In this document: positions 1 through 6,826 of the stretch, piece by piece
Position numbering within the stretch: the stretch's first letter is position 1
Layout of the letters: each line of letters begins with the position of its first letter
Assembly (NCBI GenBank): GCA_937925645.1
Contig: CALAMB010000376.1
Coordinates: forward strand, 1-6,899
DNA: 6,899 nt
Source of the DNA: an uncultured Acidobacteriota bacterium
Lineage (GTDB): Bacteria > Acidobacteriota > JAAYUB01
Direction of reading: 5' to 3'
Made by a program: the position numbers and the translations under genes
The notes under the pieces: model-generated
What the model was told of the DNA's origin: nothing
Databases searched by the model: none
The model's input: only the letters and a program-made list of their open reading frames with translations

Positions 1-1508
<1,508 letters not shown>

Positions 1509-1533
1509 ACGCTCTGCCTTGCGTCGACGGGTT

Positions 1534-1938
1534 TCAGGCCTGTTCCGGCGTCTTTTCGTACTTCGAGGGGCACTTCAGCAGGATGGTGTCGGCGTCAAAT
1601 TCGCGGCGGCCGGCTTGGAGGTCGCCTTCCACGACGACGGCCATCCCCTCCTTGAAATTGTCGGGGATCACTCCCTGGTAGTGGACCATCAGGACGGGCT
1701 GGTCCGCCGCGTCGGCGATCTGGAAATCCATGGCCAGCGCGTCCGCCGCCCGCCGGACCGAGCCGGGCACCACGGTTCCGGTGACCCGCACCCCCCGTCC
1801 GCCGTCGTGCGCCTGGCCGGCCAGCACCTCACCCACGGTGTGGTAGTAGACGGTGGTTTCCTGCAGCCCCGAGTAGATGAGATAGCCCACGACTCCGACG
1901 AACACCACCGCAATCAGAACCAGTTTCAGCTTGGCCAT
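1534..1938 (-). CDS. ccmE: Heme chaperone CcmE, cysteine (CXXXY) variant
   Basis: CcmE is a periplasm-facing, membrane-anchored chaperone that binds heme covalently and delivers it to CcmF. The protein has 134 residues, normal for the family. One N-terminal membrane anchor spans about residues 5-23, followed by an OB-fold beta domain with the typical VxYxGxxPDxFxEGxxVVxEG pattern at about 85-105. The heme-binding segment reads LLKCPSKYE: Cys123 stands where classical CcmE has its heme-binding histidine, and Tyr127 keeps the C-terminal tyrosine, giving CXXXY. This variant is known from Desulfovibrio and archaea, where the Ccm system (System I*) lacks CcmH and the heme-binding histidine. The ATG at 1938 is chosen because it gives the expected short N-terminus before the anchor and has a GGAG site (complement of 1944-1947); a start at 1983 would overlap the upstream gene. 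It sits 14 bases after the pyrK-like gene and 25 before ccmF. Confidence 0.93.
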   Translation of the reverse strand: MAKLKLVLIAVVFVGVVGYLIYSGLQETTVYYHTVGEVLAGQAHDGGRGVRVTGTVVPGSVRRAADALAMDFQIADAADQPVLMVHYQGVIPDNFKEGMAVVVEGDLQAGRREFDADTILLKCPSKYEKTPEQA

Positions 1939-1952
1939 CAGCGCTCCGCGCA

Positions 1953-2801
1953 CTAGATTGGGGACCGGCCGATCGTGTCCCAATCGACCCGGTCGGCTTC
2001 AAATACGGGACCGTCGGCGCACACCCGCCGCATGGCGATGCCGCGGTCGTCTCGCACCGGCATCGTGCAACCCAGGCACACGCCCATGCCGCACCCCATC
2101 CGGTTCTCCATGGATACCCACACCGGCCGACCGCCTGCGGCGCCGATCCGGTAAACGGCGGCCATCATCGCGTTGGGTCCGCAGCAATAGATGCGGTCGA
2201 CGGCATTCTGTTTCAGGTAGCGTTCAAGCGGCTCCGTCACCAGGCCCCGCTCCCCGTGGCTGCCATCCTCGGTCACCAAGCGGACGTCCGTGCCCTCCGC
2301 GGACGCCAAGCGATCGCGCAACGGCAGCTCGGCGGCGGTGCGCCCGCCGTAGAACAGCACCAGCCGGGCCTTCCCCTGAAAGCGGCGCAGGTAGAAATAG
2401 AGCGGCGCGATGCCCACGCCGCCACCCACCAGGACCAGGGTCCCGCCGGCCGGCGGCGTCGGGAATGTTCCGCCCAGCGGTCCGTGGGCGAACAGCGCGT
2501 CGCCCGGCCGCAGCCCGGCGAGCAGGCGGGTGCCCCGTCCCACCTGCTTGATCAGAAAAAGGATTTCCCCGGCCGCGCCGGCGTGGGGCGCGTCGAGCAC
2601 GCTGAGGGGCCGGTTCAGCAACGGATCGGCGGACAGGGCGTGTTGGGGCAGCCCGAGCATGAAAAACTGCCCCGGCTCCGCCGCGGCGGCAACCTCCGGC
2701 GCAGCGACGCCGAGCAGAAAATAGCCGCCGGCGAGCATCTCGCACCGGGTGACCCGGACGTTCAGGGTGCGGGCCGTTGTGGATTCTTGCATTCGCCCCA
2801 T
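1953..2801 (-). CDS. pyrK: PyrK-like FAD/[2Fe-2S] electron-transfer subunit (dihydroorotate dehydrogenase B type)
   Basis: PyrK passes electrons between the FMN subunit PyrD and NAD(H) during oxidation of dihydroorotate to orotate in pyrimidine synthesis. This 282-residue protein has the ferredoxin-reductase-like order: a beta-barrel FAD domain with RPLS at 64-67, the NAD-binding loop GGGVGIAPL at 126-134, the CCGPNAMM segment at about 206-213, and a C-terminal [2Fe-2S] site with Cys237, Cys242, Cys245 and Cys261 (C-X4-C-X2-C-X15-C, the PyrK spacing) followed by DGPVF. It is slightly longer than the usual 250-260 residues. Two starts are possible, ATG at 2801 or 2792; neither has a strong ribosome site. 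No pyrD is visible on either side and the next genes are ccmE and ccmF, so the partner must lie elsewhere, or the protein may serve another dehydrogenase. PyrK family membership is firm; the physiological role is less so. Confidence 0.85.
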   Translation of the reverse strand: MGRMQESTTARTLNVRVTRCEMLAGGYFLLGVAAPEVAAAAEPGQFFMLGLPQHALSADPLLNRPLSVLDAPHAGAAGEILFLIKQVGRGTRLLAGLRPGDALFAHGPLGGTFPTPPAGGTLVLVGGGVGIAPLYFYLRRFQGKARLVLFYGGRTAAELPLRDRLASAEGTDVRLVTEDGSHGERGLVTEPLERYLKQNAVDRIYCCGPNAMMAAVYRIGAAGGRPVWVSMENRMGCGMGVCLGCTMPVRDDRGIAMRRVCADGPVFEADRVDWDTIGRSPI

Positions 2802-2805
2802 CTTG

Positions 2806-2824
2806 GTGGTATATCTGACACCAC
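2806..2824. repeat. Short inverted repeat in the leader of the pyrK-like gene
   Basis: GTGGT (2806-2810) and ACCAC (2820-2824) are exact reverse complements separated by 9 bases. On the minus-strand transcript this small hairpin would end about 4 bases before the upstream ATG of the pyrK-like gene, inside the ribosome-binding region. It could be an operator, a translational control hairpin or chance, since five-base arms are short. Confidence 0.25.
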
Positions 2825-2844
2825 GAGGTAAAATTCAGCCGCCG

Positions 2845-2850
2845 ATTATA
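2845..2850 (-). promoter_or_regulatory. Candidate -10 box for the pyrK-ccmE-ccmF transcript
   Basis: On the minus strand the six bases read TATAAT, a perfect sigma-70 -10 hexamer in an otherwise GC-rich region. It lies 43 bases upstream of the 2801 start, leaving a leader of roughly 35-45 bases. At 16-18 bases upstream there is no good TTGACA match (the 17-base position reads TACCGC), so the promoter may be weak or need an activator. No convincing plus-strand promoter for the divergent crotonase gene was found in the same 101-base gap. Confidence 0.45.
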
Positions 2851-2902
2851 TCGCATTTCCGCGAAGGGCGGTAGCGGCATTCCGCTTGGCGAGGAGGCGA
2901 CC

Positions 2903-3685
2903 ATGCAAGACGATTCGGCCCAGTTCGAGAAGATCCGTTTCGAGCTCAAAGGCCGCCTGGCCCACGTCACCCTGAACAATCCGCCGGACAATCTCCTGTC
3001 ACTGCAACTGCTGGGCGAGTGGAGCGAGCTGATGGAGTCAGCCGTCGGCCAGACCGATACGGCCGCTCTGCTCGTGTCCGCCTCCGGCCCCAGTTTCATC
3101 GGCGGCCTGGACTACTCGGAACACACCCGCGAGATGGTGTTCTCCGCCCTGGAGCGCTTCCGCAACATCTGCGAGTTCCTGCTCAGCGTGGATTACCTCA
3201 CCGTTGCCCTGGTGGACGGCAAGGTCCGCAACTGGGGCTGCGACCTGCTCCCCTTCTTCGACCTTGTGCTGGCCAGCTCCGCGGCCACCTTCCAGTACGA
3301 CCACCTGGCCATCGGCACTTTTCCGGCGGTGGGCACCATCATGCTGGGGCACCAGGCCGGGTTCACCGCGTCGCTCCAGACCTTCCTGACCGGTCGCGAA
3401 ATGACGGCCGCCCAGGCCCTCGAGCTGGGGCTGGTGTCCCGGGTGCATCCGCGCGAAGAGCTCGTGGCCGAGCTTAAGAAAACCCTGGCGCACCTGTCCA
3501 CGCTCAGCACGCCGGTGATCGGGCTGATGCTGCGCAACCTGCGCCGGGCCAAGCATGAGGTTTTCCAGCGATTCATCGACGAGTCCTTCACCGACTACCT
3601 GAATATCCTGACCGATTTGGAGGACTTCACCGAAGGCATCGCCGCCTGGGTGGACCGGCGGCCGCCGACATGGAAAAACCGCTGA
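2903..3685 (+). CDS. Enoyl-CoA hydratase/isomerase (crotonase) family protein, dienoyl-CoA-hydratase-like, with altered active site
   Basis: This 260-residue protein has the crotonase fold layout. The first oxyanion-hole segment is SFIGGLD at 64-70 (usual form FxAGxD), the second region is VDGKVRNWGCD at 104-114, and GTFPAVGT lies at 138-145. The C-terminus EGIAAWVDRRPPTWKNR and the preceding YLN...LED segment resemble cyclohexa-1,5-diene-1-carbonyl-CoA hydratases (Dch/BamR) of anaerobic benzoyl-CoA degradation. The normal GGG of the second oxyanion loop reads NWG (110-112). The two hydratase glutamates (Glu144 and Glu164 in rat enoyl-CoA hydratase) align with Asp114 and His134. Family membership is firm, but classical hydratase activity is doubtful; a different CoA-ester reaction or a non-catalytic role is possible. 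The start is supported by GAGGAGG at 2891-2897, five bases before the ATG. The gene is divergent from the pyrK-like gene. No terminator hairpin with a T-run follows it. Confidence 0.88.
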   Translation: MQDDSAQFEKIRFELKGRLAHVTLNNPPDNLLSLQLLGEWSELMESAVGQTDTAALLVSASGPSFIGGLDYSEHTREMVFSALERFRNICEFLLSVDYLTVALVDGKVRNWGCDLLPFFDLVLASSAATFQYDHLAIGTFPAVGTIMLGHQAGFTASLQTFLTGREMTAAQALELGLVSRVHPREELVAELKKTLAHLSTLSTPVIGLMLRNLRRAKHEVFQRFIDESFTDYLNILTDLEDFTEGIAAWVDRRPPTWKNR

Positions 3686-3710
3686 ATTCAATGTGTTCCG
3701 TGCGTTTCGG

Positions 3711-3768
3711 GCCGTAATGGTCCTTGACATGAATTGTCGGGCCGTGATACTTTTACTTATGCCGTCAT
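3711..3768 (+). repeat. Three phased GCCGTNAT direct repeats, candidate operators
   Basis: GCCGTAAT (3711-3718), GCCGTGAT (3741-3748) and GCCGTCAT (3761-3768) occur in the same orientation with start-to-start spacing of exactly 30 and 20 bases, about three and two helical turns. The first two copies extend leftwards to a 12-base match, TCGGGCCGT(A/G)AT at 3707-3718 and 3737-3748. Copy one lies upstream of the -35 box, copy two overlaps the spacer and -10 box, and copy three lies just past the expected transcription start. A short inverted repeat, GACA-5-TGTC (3726-3738), overlaps the -35 region. The arrangement suits a DNA-binding regulator of the downstream operon; the regulator is unknown. 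Confidence 0.45.
3724..3751 (+). promoter_or_regulatory. Sigma-70-type promoter for the DUF4388/Roadblock operon
   Basis: A perfect -35 hexamer TTGACA (3724-3729) is followed after 16 bases by GATACT (3746-3751), a 4-of-6 match to TATAAT. Transcription would start near 3758, leaving a leader of about 48 bases before the ATG at 3806. The local sequence is clearly more AT-rich than the flanking genes. This promoter separates the following operon from the crotonase gene, although read-through is possible because no terminator is seen between them. Confidence 0.6.
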
Positions 3769-3805
3769 CGGCCGGGCAACTTATTCTAAAAACTGGAAAA
3801 ACCAA

Positions 3806-4471
3806 ATGGCACTGATTGGTAATCTCAAGGAAGTCAATCTGGTCAACCTGATTCAGTTGAACTGCCTGGAGAAGAAAACCGCCAAGTTGACCTTCAACTA
3901 CCGGGGGAAGATCGGCGTGATCTATTTCGAAAACGGTGACATCCCCCACGCCCAGTTCGACAATCTGGTGGGCCCTGACGCCGTGTACAAGGCGATCCAC
4001 CTCACGGAAGGCGAGTTCAAGATCGAGGACGGCATCCGCACAAACATCAAGACCAACGAGATCAAGTGGTCCGAGCTGATTCTCGAGGGCATGCGGATCT
4101 TCGACGAGAGCCAGGCCGGCCAGGACCAGGTGCACATCAAGCTCATCAAAAACCTGATGCAGGTCGACGGGGTCCTCGCCGCGATCACCCTGCTCAAGGA
4201 TGGAACCCCTCTGTCCAACAGCAGCTTCGAGGAAGTGGAGCTTTACGCCCAGATCCTGTCTTTTTGCGCCGCCAAGCTGCAGAGCATCGGCAAGAGTTCC
4301 GGTATCAGCTACTTCGACAGCATCACGGTCAACTTCAGCGACAAGACCCTGATGATCGTGGACCGCGATCCCCACCTCATCGGGATTTTCTTCAACCCGC
4401 AAGCCAACCTGAAACTTGCCGAGCCCCAGGTGATGAAGGAACTCCAAACCTATATCAACGAGCGGCAATAA
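3806..4471 (+). CDS. DUF4388 (PATAN)-Roadblock/LC7 fusion protein
   Basis: This 221-residue soluble protein has two domains. Residues 1-102 form a DUF4388/PATAN domain, with the leading GNLKEVNLVNLIQLNCLEKKT stretch, the beta-rich KIGVIYFENGDIPHAQF segment at 35-51, and the DAVYKAIHLTEGEFKIED ending. PATAN domains act as protein-interaction modules, for example in response regulators that control cyanobacterial pili and phototaxis. Residues about 107-218 look like a Roadblock/LC7 domain, the dimerising fold of MglB that often partners Ras-like GTPases: a DGVLAAITLLKDG strand, a long helix, then SITVNFSDKTLMIVDRD and a closing LAEPQVMKELQTYI helix. The ATG at 3806 is chosen because the domain starts there and it lies downstream of the promoter; a TTG at 3734 in the same frame would lie inside the promoter. 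The ribosome site is weak (GGA near 3795). The stop overlaps the next start by one base (TAATG). No membrane segment is present. The exact function is unknown. Confidence 0.85.
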   Translation: MALIGNLKEVNLVNLIQLNCLEKKTAKLTFNYRGKIGVIYFENGDIPHAQFDNLVGPDAVYKAIHLTEGEFKIEDGIRTNIKTNEIKWSELILEGMRIFDESQAGQDQVHIKLIKNLMQVDGVLAAITLLKDGTPLSNSSFEEVELYAQILSFCAAKLQSIGKSSGISYFDSITVNFSDKTLMIVDRDPHLIGIFFNPQANLKLAEPQVMKELQTYINERQ

Positions 4472-5478
4472 TGATCATTCCGAAGGGGAAGCCGGTTCAC
4501 AAGGAACTCAGCTCCTATTTCGTGGACTTGGGCAAGCTGCTCGAGGAACTCAAGGGCAACTCCTTCTCCGGCTTCATCGAAATGGTGGGGGTCAAGCACG
4601 AGGGCGAGATCCTGCTGGAAGGCGGCGCGGTGGCCAACGTCCGGATCCGCGGGGATGTCAACCTGCTGGGTCGCCAGCATCTCGGCGCCATTCTCCAGAT
4701 CGGCCGCAAGGAAAACCTGCTCATTTCCACCTACCAGCTTCCCCCGGAAGCCGTCTTTTTCATCTCCCGCTATCTGGGCAGCGAGAAGATCCATGAAAAC
4801 ATCTCCAGCGAGTTCACCGATCCCAAAAAGCTGCTGAGCCGCCTGGAGAACGATCCCAACGATCACTTTGTGGAAGTGGTTTTCCAGAAGAACATCGGGT
4901 ACGGCCTCCTGTTCGTTCAGGAAGGCCAGCCGGTGGACGCGCTGATTTCCCTGCTGGGGAAAGACCTCATCGCCGGCGAGACGGCCATCAAGGAGATCAT
5001 CGAGGGATCCCGCGACCTGGGCGCGACATTCAACGTCTATCGCTCCACCGCCCAGGAGGCAGAACCCACCCCGTCGGAAGTGGAGATTTCCCGGGATGAA
5101 ATCCAGGCCGTCATGGAAGCGCTTCTGAACGAGTTCCGAAAGGATTTCCCGGCGGACAACAAGCGCGGCCTCGAATTCAACCATCTCTTCCAGGAATCCT
5201 GCCTGGAGCTGGCGGACAAATTCCCCTTCCTCGACCCATTCGCCGCGGAATACACCTACCGGGACGGCCGGCTGGAACTGCGCACGGAGGACAAGCCCCG
5301 AACCATCGTGGAAGCCACCTTCCGGCTCATCCGGCGCGTCCTGGAAAAAATGATCGAGGCCCGGGTCGCTTTCCCCCTGGAACCGTTCCGCGAGCGGACC
5401 CGGACCCTGCTGGCCGCGGATCACGCCTACGCCGCGTCCAGCCTGGATTTGGAAAAGTATTACGAAATTCTCAAATAA
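4471..5478 (+). CDS. Protein with duplicated DUF4388-like N-terminal half and unknown C-terminal half
   Basis: This 335-residue soluble protein was not recognised as a named family. Its N-terminal 190 residues contain a visible tandem repeat. Residues 12-56 (LSSYF..LGKLLEELKG..SGFIEMV...GEILLEGGAVANV) and 110-157 (ISSEF..PKKLLSRLEN..HFVEVVF...GLLFVQEGQPVDAL) share the order of a helix, a hydrophobic strand, and a 'GxLLxxxG' strand-turn-strand. That turn resembles the 'IYFENGDIPHA' core of DUF4388, so each unit may be a diverged PATAN-like half-domain. Residues 195-206 are a proline- and glutamate-rich linker. Residues 207-335 form a mixed, largely helical domain with FPFLDPFAAEYTYRDGRLEL near its centre that I cannot assign. 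Translation is probably coupled to the preceding gene through the TAATG overlap. The context suggests an adaptor in the same signalling complex. No catalytic motif, nucleotide-binding loop or membrane segment is seen. Confidence 0.8.
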   Translation: MIIPKGKPVHKELSSYFVDLGKLLEELKGNSFSGFIEMVGVKHEGEILLEGGAVANVRIRGDVNLLGRQHLGAILQIGRKENLLISTYQLPPEAVFFISRYLGSEKIHENISSEFTDPKKLLSRLENDPNDHFVEVVFQKNIGYGLLFVQEGQPVDALISLLGKDLIAGETAIKEIIEGSRDLGATFNVYRSTAQEAEPTPSEVEISRDEIQAVMEALLNEFRKDFPADNKRGLEFNHLFQESCLELADKFPFLDPFAAEYTYRDGRLELRTEDKPRTIVEATFRLIRRVLEKMIEARVAFPLEPFRERTRTLLAADHAYAASSLDLEKYYEILK

Positions 5479-5487
5479 TGGACAGCC

Positions 5488-5982
5488 ATGGAAGATTTAC
5501 TCGGCAAATTCGTGGATGAAATCAGCTCCGTCATGGGCGTCCGCTCCGCCTACCTGGCTAACAACCGGGGGGAACTCCTGTTTCCCCAGACCGAACGGCT
5601 GGGCCGCGCCAACCTCACCGCCACCGGGGCATTGGAGCTGATCCAATGCCTGGGCGCGTTCGAACTGCCCGGCGACGAGATCGTCGAAGCCGAGGTGAAC
5701 TTCATCGAAGGCAAGCTGATCGTTTACAACAACGTGCGGCTGCTGGTCCCCACCAAGCTCGGCGTGCAGGAGACCATTCTGGTTCTGCTGGGCGACAAGA
5801 ACCTCAACAAAGCCCACCTGCGGATGACCCTCAACGTCGCGCTGTCGAAAGTGGTCTCCGACAAGCACTACAAAAAACTGGCCCCGCCGGTGCGGATCCG
5901 CAAGTCCACGGTGCTCTCGCGGGAAAAACTCAGCGAGAAGGAGTATGCCCAGGCGGAAAGGATCCGCCAGATCGTCGGTTAA
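5488..5982 (+). CDS. Roadblock/LC7-like single-domain protein
   Basis: This 164-residue soluble protein fits the Roadblock/LC7 fold over residues 1-123. An N-terminal helix (MEDLLGKFVDEISSVMGV) leads into SAYLANNRGELLFP, the typical first strand and turn. A long helix follows (GALELIQCLGAFEL), then the strands EAEVNFIEGKLIVYNNV and ETILVLLGDKNLN, and a closing helix of about 108-123. The remaining 40 residues are basic and charged (KLAPPVRIRKS...REKLSEKEYAQAERIRQIVG) and probably form a tail helix. Bacterial Roadblock proteins such as MglB dimerise and regulate small Ras-like GTPases, but no such GTPase is in this window. The start at 5488 lies 9 bases after the previous stop; the ribosome site is weak, so coupling is likely. 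An ATG at 5478 overlapping that stop is in another frame and ends after 13 codons. Confidence 0.8.
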   Translation: MEDLLGKFVDEISSVMGVRSAYLANNRGELLFPQTERLGRANLTATGALELIQCLGAFELPGDEIVEAEVNFIEGKLIVYNNVRLLVPTKLGVQETILVLLGDKNLNKAHLRMTLNVALSKVVSDKHYKKLAPPVRIRKSTVLSREKLSEKEYAQAERIRQIVG

Positions 5983-6005
5983 TTCTTCCGGAAGGGTTGT
6001 GAACT

Positions 6006-6800
6006 ATGAGCGAAACCCTAAAAGGGAACCTGAGCCAGCTGAAGTTGGTGGAGATCATGAAGATCCTCTGCAACAGCCAGAGGACCGGCAAGCTGTCGCT
6101 GCAACGCGGCGAGGATACGGGCGACGTGTATTTCCTCTCCGGCGAAGTCATCCACGCCAAATACAACACGGTCTTGGGCGAGAACGCGGTGTACGCGCTG
6201 CTGTCGTGGACCGACGGCATCTTCACCTTCCTGCCCAACATCTCCGTCAAGAACAAAACCATTCTGACCGGGGCCCAGGAGATCATCCGCCGCGGCGAGC
6301 AGATCGATGCCGACTGGCAGGATATCCGCAAGGTAATCCCCAACACCAACCTGGTTTTCAAGATGAGCTACGGAACGCCCAGCGAGATCTCGCTCAACGC
6401 CACCGAATGGAACATTCTTCGCCACATTAACGGCATTGACAGCGTGAGCGAGATCGCCGGCAAGGTGGAGCTCCCCATCCTCGACGTCAGCAAGGCGTTC
6501 TGCAAGCTCTTCAACGCCGGGTTGATCGAGATGATGGGCGAGGCGGTGACCCGCGAGGAGCGCAAGGTGGGGATCGATCCCGGCATCTTCCAGCTCATCG
6601 AGCGGGAGATGGCCAAGGTCATCGGCCCCCTGGCCCCCATCGTGATGGACGACCACATCGGCAACCTCGGCGAATCCCGCGAAGCCTTCCCCAAAGACAA
6701 GCTGCCCGAGCTCATCGAGCTGCTCAGCGGCGAAATCAACGACCCGAAAAAGATGATCGATTTCCAGCGCAACATGCTGGAGATCATCAGGAACGTCTGA
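6006..6800 (+). CDS. DUF4388 (PATAN)-winged-helix-like protein with helical C-terminal domain
   Basis: This 264-residue soluble protein has three parts. Residues 4-112 are a clear DUF4388/PATAN domain: LKGNLSQLKLVEIMKILCNSQ, RTGKLSLQ, then DVYFLSGEVIHAKY at 40-53 and NAVYALLSWTDGIFTF at 60-75. Residues about 130-180 (ATEWNILRHINGIDSVSEIAG...VSKAFCKLFNAGLIEM) look like a winged-helix domain of the kind often joined to DUF4388, where it may serve protein contacts rather than DNA binding. Residues 193-263 are a helical module with IFQLIEREMAKVIGPLAP, FPKDKLPELIELLSGEINDP and a closing FQRNMLEII helix, a tail I recall from other bacterial signalling proteins but do not name. The GGAAGGG at 5990-5996 lies nine bases before the ATG and supports the start. 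It is separated by 23 bases from the Roadblock gene and 26 from the next. It is likely an adaptor or output protein of the operon. Confidence 0.84.
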   Translation: MSETLKGNLSQLKLVEIMKILCNSQRTGKLSLQRGEDTGDVYFLSGEVIHAKYNTVLGENAVYALLSWTDGIFTFLPNISVKNKTILTGAQEIIRRGEQIDADWQDIRKVIPNTNLVFKMSYGTPSEISLNATEWNILRHINGIDSVSEIAGKVELPILDVSKAFCKLFNAGLIEMMGEAVTREERKVGIDPGIFQLIEREMAKVIGPLAPIVMDDHIGNLGESREAFPKDKLPELIELLSGEINDPKKMIDFQRNMLEIIRNV

Positions 6801-6814
6801 TCGATTCCCCAGGC

Positions 6815-6820
6815 GAGGTG
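6815..6820 (+). promoter_or_regulatory. Ribosome-binding site that decides a TTG start
   Basis: GAGGTG lies six bases before a TTG at 6827-6829, and a stop codon directly after the GTG of this motif excludes that GTG as the start. This is the best ribosome site among the genes of this operon apart from the one at 5990-5996, and it supports the TTG initiation of the last gene. Confidence 0.6.
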
Positions 6821-6826
6821 TGAAAA

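Noticed and set aside
3686..3723. Search for a terminator after the crotonase gene.
   Set aside because: No GC-rich hairpin followed by a T-run is visible; only the operator-like repeat is present there.
3734..3805. A TTG start at 3734 that would extend the DUF4388-Roadblock protein by 24 residues.
   Set aside because: It lies between the -35 and -10 boxes of the likely promoter, and the DUF4388 domain begins exactly at the ATG at 3806.
3807..3820. TGGCAC followed by TTGGT, a loose likeness to a sigma-54 -24/-12 promoter.
   Set aside because: It sits on the start codon of the gene and the spacing and -12 element are poor, whereas a good sigma-70 promoter lies upstream.
3038..4468. A 476-codon open frame on the minus strand opposite the crotonase and DUF4388-Roadblock genes.
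   Set aside because: It spans two well-supported plus-strand genes and the promoter between them, has no recognisable domain, and is the usual open antisense frame of GC-rich coding DNA.
4450..5424. A 324-codon open frame on the minus strand opposite the 335-residue protein.
   Set aside because: Composition follows from the opposite-strand codons, no family signal is seen, and the plus-strand gene fits the operon with coupled start and stop.
5478..5519. An ATG overlapping the stop at 5476-5478 that opens a 13-codon frame.
   Set aside because: It is out of frame with the Roadblock gene and encodes nothing recognisable; at most it helps ribosome re-initiation at 5488.
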